From Pelomonas sp937871895 (GTDB lineage Bacteria; Pseudomonadota; Gammaproteobacteria; Burkholderiales; Burkholderiaceae_C): a DNA stretch of 64,000 bases. Where the stretch lies: the NCBI RefSeq assembly GCF_046348265.1, contig NZ_JAXMEO010000015.1. The stretch is one strand, 5' to 3'. Shown one piece after another: positions 24,152 to 33,291 of this stretch. The notes under the pieces were generated by a model that was not told the origin of the DNA, made no database searches, and saw only the letters and a program-made list of their open reading frames with translations. Within the stretch, counting starts at the first letter, position 1, and each line of letters opens with the position of its first letter. A program made the translations under genes and the position numbers.

Positions 24152-25384
24152 ATGAACCCAGAGACCTCGCCGACCGGCTCCCGACGCAAACTTCTGCTGG
24201 CTGTGGCAGCGCTGGCCGTGCTGGCCGCCGCTGCCTGGGGCTGGCGCGCCTGGCGGGGGGTGGAGGTGGCGACGCAGCCGGTGCAGCGCCGCGATTTGGT
24301 GCAGACCGTGGTGGCCAGCGGCCGGGTGCAGGCGCCGCACCGGGCCGACATCGCCGCGCAGATCACGGGGGCCGTGGTGGCCGTGCCGGTGCGCCAGGGC
24401 CAGGCCGTGACGGCCGGGCAGTTGCTGATCGAGCTGCAGGCGGCTGAGGCCCGGGCGCTGGAGAAGCAGGCCGCCTTGGCTGTGACTCAGGCCCAAGTGC
24501 GGCTGCGCCAGCTGCGCGAAGTGCAGGCGCCCGTGGCGGAGCAGGTACTGCGCCAGGCCCGCGCCACGCTGGATGCCGCCCGTGCCGCCGCCGCACGCAG
24601 CGAGGACCTGTTCCGCCAGGGCTTCATCGGCTCGGCCGCGCTGGATGAAGCGCGCAAGGCGCTGGAGGTGGCTGCGGCGGCCCGTGAGAGCGCCCGCAAG
24701 CAGTGGGAGTCCGGCCAGCCCAGCGGCAGCGACTATGCGTTGGCCGAGGCCAATCTGGCCCAGGCCGAAGCGGGCCTGGACGTGGCGCGCGCCCGGCTGC
24801 GCTACACGCGCATCACCGCGCCGCGCGCCGGCACGCTGATCGACCGCAACGTCGAGGTGGGCGACGTGGTGCAGCCGGGCAAGACGCTGATGGTGCTGTC
24901 ACCCGAAGGGCAGACGCAGCTGGTGGTGGACCTGGACGAGCGGCATCTGCGCCGGTTGGCCCTGGGCCAGGCGGCCCTGGCTTCGGCCGACGCCTTCCCT
25001 GGCCAGCGCTTTGCCGCCACGCTGGCCTACATCAACCCGGGCGTCAATGCCCAGACGGGTTCGGTGCAGGTCAAGCTGGACGTGCCTCAGCCGCCGCCCA
25101 ATCTGGCGCAGGACATGACGGTCTCGGTGGACATCGAGATAGCCCGACGCCCGCAGGCGCTGGTGATCGGGCTTGACGCCGTGCACGAGCCCGACGGGCC
25201 GGCGCCCTGGGTGCTCAAGCTGCAGGACGGGCGCGCCAAGCAGCAGGCCGTGCGCCTGGGCCTCAAGGCCGGCGGCGTGGCCGAGGTGCTGGACGGCCTG
25301 CAGGCCGGCGACACCTTGGTGACCGGCCCTGAGGCCGTGCGTGACGGCCAGCGTGTGCGCGCCCGCGCTACCCCGGTGCGCTGA
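24152..25384 (+). CDS. MacA-like periplasmic adaptor (HlyD/RND membrane fusion family)
   Basis: 410 residues from the ATG at 24152. An N-terminal membrane anchor (about 12-28) is followed by a lipoyl-like segment, a long helical hairpin (about 95-215, rich in Ala/Gln/Arg heptads) and beta-barrel domains including the typical I-T-A-P-R-A-G-T-L-I-D-R stretch. Such adaptors bridge an inner-membrane ABC permease to an outer-membrane channel. The permease and ATPase genes follow with gaps of 10 and 7 bases. No outer-membrane factor is encoded here, so a TolC-like partner must be elsewhere. Confidence 0.9.
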   Translation: MNPETSPTGSRRKLLLAVAALAVLAAAAWGWRAWRGVEVATQPVQRRDLVQTVVASGRVQAPHRADIAAQITGAVVAVPVRQGQAVTAGQLLIELQAAEARALEKQAALAVTQAQVRLRQLREVQAPVAEQVLRQARATLDAARAAAARSEDLFRQGFIGSAALDEARKALEVAAAARESARKQWESGQPSGSDYALAEANLAQAEAGLDVARARLRYTRITAPRAGTLIDRNVEVGDVVQPGKTLMVLSPEGQTQLVVDLDERHLRRLALGQAALASADAFPGQRFAATLAYINPGVNAQTGSVQVKLDVPQPPPNLAQDMTVSVDIEIARRPQALVIGLDAVHEPDGPAPWVLKLQDGRAKQQAVRLGLKAGGVAEVLDGLQAGDTLVTGPEAVRDGQRVRARATPVR

Positions 25385-25394
25385 AGCAGCCGCC

Positions 25395-26624
25395 ATGCGC
25401 AATACCTGGCTGCCCTTTGAAGTGATCGTCGCGGTGCGCTTCCTGCGCGACGGACGCTTGCAGACGCTCTTCATCATCGGCGGCATCGCCATCGGGGTGG
25501 GCGTGATCGTCTTCATGTCGGCATTGCTGAGCGGCATGCAGGCCAACTTCATCCGCCGCGTGCTGACGGCGCAGGCCCACATCCAGCTGCTGCCGCCGGT
25601 CGAAGTGACGCGCCCGCTGCGCGGCGCCGACCCGGCCCTGGAGGCCGCCACGGTGCAGCCGCCGCTGCAGCGGCTCAAGTCCATCGACCAATGGCAGGCG
25701 GTGGCCGGGCAGATCCGCGCAATGCCCGGCGTGCGCGTGGTCGCGCCGGTGGTGTCGGGCTCGGCGCTGGCGGTGCGCGGGAGCGCCAGCCGGGCAGTCT
25801 CCATCCTCGGCATGGACCCGCCGGACTACTACCGCATCGTCGACGTGCCGGGCAAGCTGGTGCGCGGGCGGGGCGATGTCGGCTCGGCCGACATCCTGAT
25901 CGGCATCGACCTGGCCAGCGACCTGGGCCTGGACCTGGGCGACAAGCTGCGCCTCACCACCGCTGCCGGCGGCGCCGTGGTGCTGAACGTGCTGGGCATC
26001 TTCGACCTCGGGAACAAAGGCGCCAACCAGCGCACCACCTACCTGGCTCTGCACACCGCGCAAAGCCTGCTCGGCCTGCCCGGGGGCGTGACCAGCCTGG
26101 ACGTGACACTGGACGACGTCTACGCCGCCGAGCGCATGGCCCAGCGCATCACCGCCGCCACCGGCGTGCAAGCCGACAGCTGGATCAAGACCAGTGCCCA
26201 GTTCTTTGCCGCCATCAGCGCGCAGAGCACCGCCAACACGGCCATCCGGCTTTTCGTCGGGCTGTCGGTGGCCTTCGGCATTGCCAGCGTGCTGGTGGTG
26301 TCGGTGGTGCAGAAGTCACGCGAGATTGGCATCCTGCGCGCGATGGGGGTGCGCCGGGGGCAGATCCTGCGGCTCTTCCTGCTCCAGGGCGGGCTGCTGG
26401 GCCTGGCGGGTTCGATGGCCGGCAGCGCCGCCGGCGCGGCGGGTCTGTGGCTGTGGCAGCAGCTGGAGCGCAACCCCGATGGCACGCCGCTCTTCGTGCT
26501 GGAGGCGCAGCCCAGTCTCTATGCCGCCGCGCTGCTGCTGGCCAGCCTCAGCGGCCTGCTGGCGGCCTTTGCCCCGGCGCTGCGCGCCGCGCGGCTGGAC
26601 CCGGTGGTGGCCATCCGTGGCTGA
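25395..26624 (+). CDS. MacB-like ABC transporter permease (FtsX family)
   Basis: 409 residues from the ATG at 25395, ten bases after the adaptor. Topology is the four-helix FtsX/MacB type: one helix near residues 27-48, a large periplasmic domain (about 50-285), then three helices (about 285-310, 330-355, 375-395). The conserved coupling segment S-R-E-I-G-I-L-R-A-M-G-V lies near 312-323. Such permeases work as mechanotransmission devices rather than classic channels. In E. coli MacB permease and ATPase are one chain; here they are separate, with the ATPase next. Confidence 0.9.
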   Translation: MRNTWLPFEVIVAVRFLRDGRLQTLFIIGGIAIGVGVIVFMSALLSGMQANFIRRVLTAQAHIQLLPPVEVTRPLRGADPALEAATVQPPLQRLKSIDQWQAVAGQIRAMPGVRVVAPVVSGSALAVRGSASRAVSILGMDPPDYYRIVDVPGKLVRGRGDVGSADILIGIDLASDLGLDLGDKLRLTTAAGGAVVLNVLGIFDLGNKGANQRTTYLALHTAQSLLGLPGGVTSLDVTLDDVYAAERMAQRITAATGVQADSWIKTSAQFFAAISAQSTANTAIRLFVGLSVAFGIASVLVVSVVQKSREIGILRAMGVRRGQILRLFLLQGGLLGLAGSMAGSAAGAAGLWLWQQLERNPDGTPLFVLEAQPSLYAAALLLASLSGLLAAFAPALRAARLDPVVAIRG

Positions 26625-26631
26625 GTCGCTC

Positions 26632-27312
26632 ATGCAGCCCGAGGTGGTGCGCCTGGTGGGCGTGACCAAGGCCTTCAACGTGGGCACGCCGATCGAGAAC
26701 GAGGTGCTGCACGGCATCGATCTGCAGCTGACGCGCGGCGAGTTTGCCGCCGTGGTGGGGCCCTCGGGCTCGGGCAAAAGCACCTTGCTCAACCTGATCG
26801 GCCTGCTGGACCGCCCGACGCAGGGCCGCCTGGCCGTGACGGGGCAGGAGACGACGGAGCTGGACGACGCCCGACTGACGGCACTGCGCGGCCATGCGAT
26901 CGGCTTCGTGTTCCAGTACCACCACCTGATCGGATGCTTCACGACCGCCGAGAACGTGATGATGCCGCTGGTGGCGGCCGCCGGCCGGCCGCAGCCTGGC
27001 ATGCGCGAGCGGGCCGAGCAGTTGCTGGCCAGCGTGGGCCTGGCGCACCTGGCGGACCGGCGGGCCGACCAGCTCAGCGGCGGGCAGCAGCAGCGTGTGG
27101 CGGTGGCACGCTCGTTGGCCATGCAACCGGCCTTGCTGCTGGCCGACGAGCCAACGGGCAACCTCGACACCAAGAGCGCCGAGGACGTGTTTGCGCTGCT
27201 GCGCCAGGTGAATCGCGAGCACGGCACCAGTGTGCTCTTCGTGACGCACAACGCCGCGCTGGCGGCGCGCTGCGACCGCACCATCGAGGTGGTGGACGGC
27301 CGGGTGCGGTGA
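26632..27312 (+). CDS. ABC transporter ATP-binding protein (MacB/LolD type)
   Basis: 226 residues. Walker A G-P-S-G-S-G-K-S-T, signature L-S-G-G-Q-Q-Q-R-V-A, Walker B L-L-L-A-D-E-P-T-G-N-L-D and H-loop V-T-H-N are all present. The ATG at 26632 is seven bases after the permease stop. With its neighbours it forms a three-component export system; the cargo is unknown (macrolides, peptides and lipoproteins are known for relatives). The stop lies 16 bases from the convergent flgL stop. Confidence 0.93.
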   Translation: MQPEVVRLVGVTKAFNVGTPIENEVLHGIDLQLTRGEFAAVVGPSGSGKSTLLNLIGLLDRPTQGRLAVTGQETTELDDARLTALRGHAIGFVFQYHHLIGCFTTAENVMMPLVAAAGRPQPGMRERAEQLLASVGLAHLADRRADQLSGGQQQRVAVARSLAMQPALLLADEPTGNLDTKSAEDVFALLRQVNREHGTSVLFVTHNAALAARCDRTIEVVDGRVR

Positions 27313-27328
27313 ACGCCTGAACCGGCCG

Positions 27329-28540
27329 CTAGCCGCTGATGTAGTTGAACAGCGAGAGTCGCTGCACCATGGCGTAGGTCTTGAGCGCGGCGTCGTAGCC
27401 GGACTGCTGGTTCTGGAACTCGGAGATGGCCTGCACCATGTCCAGGTCCTCGGCGGCACTGCGCTCTTCGTTGTTGTACTGCTTGAGCGCCGCCATGCGG
27501 GACTCGGTGCCGTCCAGGGTGTTGAGCCGCTCGCCGGCCTGGGCGCGCAGGCTTTGCAGGTTGTTCATCGCGGCATCGATGTCACGCAGCCGGCCGACGT
27601 TGGCCTGGGCGATCTCGACACTGCTGCGCAGCGGCGTGTTCAGCTCCTTGATGGCGCCGTCGAGCACGTCGAACACGCGCAGGTCGTTGGTGGCCGGCGC
27701 GATGTTGAAGGTGTCGCCGTCAGTCGCGTTGCCCGAGATGCCCACCGCCATGCCGTCGAAGGCGATGGTGGTGTTGGGCAGGAAGGTGCCCGCGGCCACG
27801 CCCGCGCCAGTGTCGACATTGGTGACGCTGTAGGTCTGGGCGGGCGGCGTGCCGGCGATGTCGATGCGGTAGTTGTTGCCGGTCAGCTGGCTCGGGTCGG
27901 TAACGCGGCCGGAGTCGATCCAGCCCTTGGCGGGCAGGCCGGTGAGCGCATTGGCGGCGGCCGAGGTGACGAAGCTGCCATTGCCGCTGCGCGCCTCCTC
28001 CCATGCGGCGCGGCCGTCCACGGTGAGCTGGAAGTTGTCGAGGTTGCCGGTCTGGATGGTGCCGGGCGTGCCCACGTAGCGCACGCCGGTGGCTTCGTCC
28101 AGGAACGGGGGCGCACTGGCCCCCTGGCCCGAGAACAGATAGCCGCCCGAGCCATCGGGGCGGTTGGCGATGGAGAGCAACTGGTCGCGCAGGCCTTGCA
28201 GCTTGTTGGCCAGGCCCTTGCGCTCAGCATCAGAGTAGCTGGCGTTGCCGGCTGAGAGCATCAGCTCGCGGGCCTGCTGCATCAGTTCGTTGGCGTCGCC
28301 CAGCGCGGCCTCGGACAGGGTCATCGCATTGCGGCTGGCTTCCAGCGCGCGCTGGTTGGCCTCGATGCGCCCGATGGCGGCCAGCGCCCGCTCGGAGCGC
28401 GCGGCGCCGGTGGGGTCGTCGCTGGCCAGCTCGATGCGCTTGCCCGAGGCCAGCTGTTGCTGCTGCTGCTGCATGCGCTGCTGGCGGCCTTGCAAGGTGG
28501 CAACGCTGCGGTCAAAGAGGTTGGCGGTGGTGACTCTCAT
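27329..28540 (-). CDS. flgL: Flagellar hook-filament junction protein FlgL (HAP3)
   Basis: 403 residues, no signal peptide. The flagellin-like N-terminus (M-R-V-T-T-A-N-L-F, then Q-Q-Q-Q-Q-L-A-S-G-K-R-I near 26-36) and helical N- and C-terminal ends match FlgL; the middle is variable. It is exported through the flagellar channel and joins hook to filament together with FlgK. It follows flgK by 30 bases, as expected for an flgKL unit. Confidence 0.93.
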   Translation of the reverse strand: MRVTTANLFDRSVATLQGRQQRMQQQQQQLASGKRIELASDDPTGAARSERALAAIGRIEANQRALEASRNAMTLSEAALGDANELMQQARELMLSAGNASYSDAERKGLANKLQGLRDQLLSIANRPDGSGGYLFSGQGASAPPFLDEATGVRYVGTPGTIQTGNLDNFQLTVDGRAAWEEARSGNGSFVTSAAANALTGLPAKGWIDSGRVTDPSQLTGNNYRIDIAGTPPAQTYSVTNVDTGAGVAAGTFLPNTTIAFDGMAVGISGNATDGDTFNIAPATNDLRVFDVLDGAIKELNTPLRSSVEIAQANVGRLRDIDAAMNNLQSLRAQAGERLNTLDGTESRMAALKQYNNEERSAAEDLDMVQAISEFQNQQSGYDAALKTYAMVQRLSLFNYISG

Positions 28541-28570
28541 GGCGGCCTCTCAAGCTCTTGGTCCAGGGGC

Positions 28571-30553
28571 TCAGCGCGCGGCCACGCGCATCAGCTCGTC
28601 AAAGATGGTCTGTGCGGTTTGCATGACCTTGGCGGCGGCCTGGTAGGCCTGCTGGTACTGGATAAGGCGGGCGGCCTCTTCGTCGAGGTTGACGCCCGAG
28701 AGCGCCTCGGCGGCGGTGCGCGCGTCGTTTGCCGTGGTGGTGGAAACGCTGGACAGGTAGGTGGCACCCTGCACGCGGGCGCCGATCTCGCTCATGGAGC
28801 TGGCATAGGCGTCGGTGATGGTGGAGCCCACGGCGATGCTGCCGTCGGGCTTGACGCGCCGGCCCACGAAGGTTTCGGACTGGATGTCCAGGAAGGCCTT
28901 GGCATTGCCGTTGTTGGTGCCGGTGTAGATGGTGGGTTCGAGCGTGATGCGGTCGTTCTTGCGCGGCACGCCGTTGGTGCGCAGCTCGAAGCCGAGGTCG
29001 ATACCCAGCGCCGGCTCGTTGCCAATGGGCTGGCCGGCCGACCAGGTGCCGTTCAGCACCGTGCCGTCGGCCAGGGTCAACGTGTACTGCACCTTGGTGG
29101 CGTCGGCCGGGTCGGGGTCGCCAAAGTCGAGCTGGATGGGCGACTGGGTGAGGTCGAGCTTGTCGTTGACGGCGTAGAGGCGGTCCACGCTGAGCGTGCC
29201 GGTGTTGTTGACCGAGCTCGAACCCGTCAGCGGCGAGGCGGCGGCGATGCCGCTGGGGAGGTCCAGCACGCGGCGGAAGTTGGCTGCCGCAGCGCCCACC
29301 GGTTCGATCACGAAGCTCTCGCCCGGCAGCGGGGCGGCCGGCGTGAAGCTGAGCTTGAAGCCGTCGATGCTGTCGCCGTCCACCACCGTGCGCGCGTAGC
29401 CGTCGGACTGGCGGGTGAGCGTGTAGGTGCCGGAGCTGTCGGCCGTGAGCTTGTAGCTACTGGCTTGCAGCAGCGAGGCATCGACGATGCTGGCGCTGAT
29501 GCCGCTGACAAAACTGCCGCTGGGGTCGCGCTGGTTGGTGTCGGCCGGCATCACGCGTGGGCTTGCCACGTTGAAGATCGCGGCGCCCTTGCCGGGTGGG
29601 TTGGACAGGTCCAGCCCCAGGCCGTTCTGGGTGTTGATGCGTGTGCCGAACGAGGCCGCCAGCTGGCCCAGCATGTTGCGGGCGTCGGTCAGGTCCTCGT
29701 TCTGGAAGGCGAGCAGGGCGGTGACGGCACCGCCGGTCAGCACGCTGGCGTCGAGGTTGCGCAGCTTGGCGCCTTCGCGCAGATTGAGCGTGGCCTTGGC
29801 GGGGTCGTAGGCGTCGGCGCCGACTTCCAGCTGCTGCGCGGCATTGCCCAGCACCAGGCGCTGGCCACCGCCGATGAAGACGCCCACGGTGCCGTCGTCC
29901 GCCGGCAGCGTGGTGACGGCGATGTGGGAGCTGAGGTCGGAGATCAATCGCTCGCGCTGGTCGAGCAGGTCATTGGGCTCGTGGCCCGTGCCCTTGGTCT
30001 TGGCGATCAGGCCGTTGATTTGAGCGATCTGGTCAGCCAGTTGGTTGATGACCACGACGCGGGCTTTGAGGTCGCCCACCACGCCGGCCTGCATCTGGTC
30101 CAGTTGCGCACCGGCGCTGGTGAAGCGTGCCGACAGCTCGGCCGCACGGCCCAGGGCCACCTGGCGGGCTGAGGGGTCGTTGGGTCGGCTGGTCACGTCG
30201 ACCATGGAGTTGAGGAACTGGCTGGCCGAGTAGCCGATGCCATCGGTGCCTGGGCGGAAGACCTTTTCCAGCCGCTGCAGCTGCTCCATGCGCGTGGAGT
30301 CCTGCGAGGCAATGGCGGCGGTGTTGGCAGCCTCGTTGGTGAGGAAGTCGTTGTGCGCACGAACGACGGTGGTCACGTCCACGCCGCGCCCGAAGAAGCC
30401 GGCCCCCGTGAATTGGCCAGGCGAGGTCGTCAACACGGCCGACTGGCGCGAGTAGCCCGGCGTGTTGGCGTTGGCGATGTTCTGCGAAATGGTCTGCAGT
30501 GCCGCCGTGTTGGCGAGCATGGCGCGGGCGCCGATGGAGAGTAGGCCGGCCAT
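28571..30553 (-). CDS. flgK: Flagellar hook-associated protein FlgK (HAP1)
   Basis: 660 residues from the ATG at 30553, which has a GGAGG site; the ATG further upstream adds only unconserved residues. The N-terminus has the rod/hook motif I-A-N-A-N-T-P-G-Y-S-R-Q near 28-39, and the C-terminus carries the matching Y-Q-x-A-Y-Q-A-A-A-K-V-M helix. It forms the first junction ring between hook and filament. A structured 145-base spacer separates it from flgJ upstream. Confidence 0.94.
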   Translation of the reverse strand: MAGLLSIGARAMLANTAALQTISQNIANANTPGYSRQSAVLTTSPGQFTGAGFFGRGVDVTTVVRAHNDFLTNEAANTAAIASQDSTRMEQLQRLEKVFRPGTDGIGYSASQFLNSMVDVTSRPNDPSARQVALGRAAELSARFTSAGAQLDQMQAGVVGDLKARVVVINQLADQIAQINGLIAKTKGTGHEPNDLLDQRERLISDLSSHIAVTTLPADDGTVGVFIGGGQRLVLGNAAQQLEVGADAYDPAKATLNLREGAKLRNLDASVLTGGAVTALLAFQNEDLTDARNMLGQLAASFGTRINTQNGLGLDLSNPPGKGAAIFNVASPRVMPADTNQRDPSGSFVSGISASIVDASLLQASSYKLTADSSGTYTLTRQSDGYARTVVDGDSIDGFKLSFTPAAPLPGESFVIEPVGAAAANFRRVLDLPSGIAAASPLTGSSSVNNTGTLSVDRLYAVNDKLDLTQSPIQLDFGDPDPADATKVQYTLTLADGTVLNGTWSAGQPIGNEPALGIDLGFELRTNGVPRKNDRITLEPTIYTGTNNGNAKAFLDIQSETFVGRRVKPDGSIAVGSTITDAYASSMSEIGARVQGATYLSSVSTTTANDARTAAEALSGVNLDEEAARLIQYQQAYQAAAKVMQTAQTIFDELMRVAAR

Positions 30554-30581
30554 ATCTAGACCCTCCGGAGGAGTTCGAGCG

Positions 30582-30698
30582 TTGTCGGGTTGGTTGCGCC
30601 CGCCTGCGGGGCGCATCCTTCAGCGACCACGGTGGAACCGGCTTTGCCGGGCCACTCGTGGTGCCCCCTGGGGGGAGGCGCGAAGCGCTTCGGGGGGG
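30582..30698. repeat. Hairpin-rich intergenic element between flgJ and flgK
   Basis: Several inverted repeats are packed in this spacer: an outer stem ACCACG/CGTGGT (30626-30662) enclosing CCGGC-ttt-GCCGG (30638-30650), then GCCCCC/GGGGAGGC near 30663-30680 and the palindrome CGAAGCGCTTCG (30681-30692). There is no T tract. From memory such spacers are common in Burkholderiales genomes; this was not searched. It may limit transcription from flgJ into flgK or stabilise mRNA ends. Confidence 0.6.
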
Positions 30699-31562
30699 TC
30701 ATGTGAATGTGCGTTGCACGCGCTGGGTGGTTGAGATCGCGCGGGCGATCTTGTCGGCATAGGCCGGGTCGGTGGCGTAGCCGGCGTCCTGCAAGCCGCG
30801 AGCAAAGCCGGTGGCGTTGCCGGTGCGGGCCTGGGCCACCACCTGCGCGTAGCGGTCGTTGCTGCTGACGAGGCGCGCGTAGTCCTGGAAGGCTTCGTCG
30901 TAGCTGCCGTAGGCGCGGAACTTGGCGGTCACGCGCTGGGCGCGGCCGTCGATGACCTCGGTGGTCTGCACCTCGACGGTCTTGCCCTTCCAGGCGGGGG
31001 TGGCCTTGATGCCGAAGAGGTTGTGGCTCTTGGTGCCGTCGGCGGCGGTGATTTCGCGCTTGCCCCAGCCGGATTCATGCGCAGCCTGCGCCACCATGAA
31101 GCTGGCCGGGATGCCCGTGGCCTTGCTGGCGGCTTTGGCGGCAGCGTCGTGCTGCTGGATGAAGCCCTGCACGTGCTGCGGGATGCCCTTGTTGGCCAGA
31201 TGCGGCAGCGCCTGGGCGAGCGTGGTCTTGCTGGCCTCGGCAATGCGTTCGGGCGTCAGGTCCTTGATGCCGAGCTGGCGCGCGAGCTGCTTCTCGATGC
31301 TGCTGGAGAGCCCGCCCGGCAGGCCGGCCATCTTGCTGGCGAACTGGGTGTCCAGCATCTCGGTGCCGAGCTGGGTGCCGGAGTTCTCCAGCATGCCGGA
31401 ACTCAGCGTGGCGGCGCGCATGCTCTTCATCACCTCCTGCATGAAGAGGGACTCGAACTGCTTGGACGCCTCCTTGATGCTGCCCTTGGGGTCGCGCGAG
31501 GCGGCGGCGCGCAGCTGCTCGATGGAGAGGTTGCCGCCGGAGAGGGATTGAACGTTGGCCAT
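30699..31562 (-). CDS. flgJ: Peptidoglycan-hydrolysing rod cap protein FlgJ
   Basis: 287 residues. The N-terminal third is the rod-cap domain (A-S-K-Q-F-E-S-L-F-M-Q-E-V-M-K-S-M near 32-48). The C-terminal part is a glucosaminidase domain with A-A-H-E-S-G-W-G-K (catalytic Glu163), H-N-L-F-G-I-K and a late Y-x-D-Y-A-R pattern. It opens the cell wall for the growing rod. The start codon overlaps the flgI stop by one base (TGATG). Confidence 0.93.
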   Translation of the reverse strand: MANVQSLSGGNLSIEQLRAAASRDPKGSIKEASKQFESLFMQEVMKSMRAATLSSGMLENSGTQLGTEMLDTQFASKMAGLPGGLSSSIEKQLARQLGIKDLTPERIAEASKTTLAQALPHLANKGIPQHVQGFIQQHDAAAKAASKATGIPASFMVAQAAHESGWGKREITAADGTKSHNLFGIKATPAWKGKTVEVQTTEVIDGRAQRVTAKFRAYGSYDEAFQDYARLVSSNDRYAQVVAQARTGNATGFARGLQDAGYATDPAYADKIARAISTTQRVQRTFT

Positions 31563-32671
31563 CAGATCACTTCCAACTCTGCGTTGAGGGCACCGGCGCT
31601 CTTCAGGGCCTGCAGGATGGCCAACAAGTCCTGGGGCGTGGCGCCGAGGCTGTTCAGGGCCTTGACGACATCCGCCAGGCGCGTGCCGGCCGGCATCTGA
31701 ATCAACGAGCCGGGTTCTTGCCGGATGCTGATGTCGGTCTTCTCAGCCACCGTCGTCTGCCCGCTGGAGAGCGGGCCCGGCTGGCTGATGATGGGCGTGG
31801 AGCTGATGGTCACCGACAGCGAGCCGTGCGCCACCGCGCAAGGCGCCAGCGTGACGGACTGGTTCATCACCACAGACCCCGTGCGCGCGTTGACGACCAC
31901 CCGTGCCGCTGCAGGCGCGGTGTCGATGGGCAGGTTCTCCAGGTCGGCCAGGAAGGACACCCGGTCGTTGGCATCCTGCGGCGCCTTCACGCGCACGACT
32001 CGGCCGTCCAGTGCCTGTGCGATGCCATTGCCCTTGGCCTTGTTGATCGCCTGCGCCACGGCGCGCGCGGTGGCGAAGTCGTTGCTGCTGAGGTCGAACT
32101 GGATGAAGTCGCCCTGCGCCAGCGGCGTGGGCACCGAGCGCTCGACCAGCGCGCCCGCCGGCACACGGCCCGCGCTCAGGTGGTTGATCTGCACCTTGGA
32201 GCCCCCGGCCGAGGCGCCCGCGCCGCCGACGATCAAGTTGCCCTGGGCGATGGCGTAGACCTGGCCATCCGCACCGCGCAGCGGGGTCGCAATCAAGGTG
32301 CCGCCGCGCAGGCTCTTGGAGTTGCCGATGGACGAGACGTTCACGTCCAGCTGCTGGCCCGGCTGGGCAAAGGCAGGCAGCTGCGCCGTCACCATCACCG
32401 CCGCGATATTGCGCGGCTGCATGGTCACGCCCGGCGGCAGGATCACGCCAAACTGCTGCAGCATGGCTTGCAGGCTCTGGCCGGTGAAGGGCGCTTGCGT
32501 CGTCTGGTCGCCCGTGCCGTCGAGCCCCACCACGAGGCCATAGCCCGTCAACGGGTTGGAGCGCACGCCCGCCACGGCGGCGACCTCTTTGATGCGCGCG
32601 GCCAAGGCCGGGCCTGCTGAAGTGCCAAGCAGCAGGAGCAGGGCCAGGAAGGTGACGAGACGGTTTTTCAC
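31562..32671 (-). CDS. flgI: Flagellar P-ring protein FlgI
   Basis: 369 residues from the GTG at 32671, the usual FlgI length; longer frames upstream lack conserved content. A signal peptide (V-K-N-R-L-V-T-F then a Leu core, A-L-A cleavage) is followed by the family start R-I-K-E-V-A-A-V-A-G-V-R and L-V-G-L-D-G-T-G-D-Q-T. FlgI forms the periplasmic ring around the rod. It is the first gene of this flg block; flgH and the other rod and hook genes are not upstream, where a divergent GntR-type gene begins. Confidence 0.94.
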   Translation of the reverse strand: MKNRLVTFLALLLLLGTSAGPALAARIKEVAAVAGVRSNPLTGYGLVVGLDGTGDQTTQAPFTGQSLQAMLQQFGVILPPGVTMQPRNIAAVMVTAQLPAFAQPGQQLDVNVSSIGNSKSLRGGTLIATPLRGADGQVYAIAQGNLIVGGAGASAGGSKVQINHLSAGRVPAGALVERSVPTPLAQGDFIQFDLSSNDFATARAVAQAINKAKGNGIAQALDGRVVRVKAPQDANDRVSFLADLENLPIDTAPAAARVVVNARTGSVVMNQSVTLAPCAVAHGSLSVTISSTPIISQPGPLSSGQTTVAEKTDISIRQEPGSLIQMPAGTRLADVVKALNSLGATPQDLLAILQALKSAGALNAELEVI

Positions 32672-32842
32672 TCGGCCGATTCTTCCGGGGCTGGAATTCG
32701 ATAACGGGGGGAAAAGCCGGGTTCTTGCCGCTTTACTTCGGCCAGCGGCTGCCGAGCTTGAGCCCGCAAGCCGGGGGCGGCGACGAGCGGCTGCACCCGC
32801 CGCCCCGGGCGGCACACCCGCAACTGGGCGGGCAAAAAGCGC

Positions 32843-32877
32843 TTGACGTGTATTGTGTATGTAATACAGTAATACAC
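32843..32877 (+). promoter_or_regulatory. Promoter with palindromic operator of the GntR-ABC operon
   Basis: TTGACG at 32843-32848 fits a -35 box; TACAGT at 32865-32870 is a plausible -10 with a 16-base gap. Overlapping it, a perfect seven-base inverted repeat GTGTATT (32848-32854) and AATACAC (32871-32877) is separated by 16 bases and ends against the ATG at 32878. A nested GTATT/AATAC pair lies at 32850-32867. The AT-rich block stands out in its GC-rich surroundings. Repression of the operon by its own first gene is the likely meaning. Confidence 0.7.
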
Positions 32878-33291
32878 ATGCCGCCCAGCAACCCCAACAG
32901 CCTCGACCCCTTCGAGCTCAACCCCCAGGCCGCCACGCCGCTCTACCGCCAGATCGTGGAGCAGGTGCAGCGCTTGGTGGCGGGTGGTGTGCTGGCACCG
33001 GGGGCCGAGCTGCCCAGCGTGCGCGCCGTGGCCGAGCGGCATGCCATCAACCCGATGACGGTCAGCAAGGCCTACAGCCAGCTCGAAACCGAAGGCGTGC
33101 TGGAGCGCCGCCGGGGCCTGGGCATGGTGGTGGCGGCTGGCCAGGGCCTGAGTGCCGAGAGCAACGACCGCCTTGCCTTGTTGGCGCCGGCCCTGGAGAG
33201 CCTGGCCCAGCAGGCCCGCCAACTCGGCATCCCAGCCGCCGCCGTGCTGGCCGCACTTGAACAACAACTCGATCAGGAGGATCCGCAATGA
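32878..33291 (+). CDS. GntR-family transcriptional regulator (YtrA subfamily)
   Basis: 137 residues from the ATG at 32878; the frame upstream crosses the promoter. The winged-helix domain (about 12-80) is typical: T-P-L-Y-R-Q-I-V-E-Q-V, then L-P-S-V-R-A-V-A-E-R and N-P-M-T-V-S-K-A-Y-S-Q-L-E. The effector region after it is only about 50 residues, as in the YtrA group, which usually represses an adjacent ABC transporter operon. The ATPase gene overlaps its stop (ATGA at 33288). Confidence 0.9.
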   Translation: MPPSNPNSLDPFELNPQAATPLYRQIVEQVQRLVAGGVLAPGAELPSVRAVAERHAINPMTVSKAYSQLETEGVLERRRGLGMVVAAGQGLSAESNDRLALLAPALESLAQQARQLGIPAAAVLAALEQQLDQEDPQ

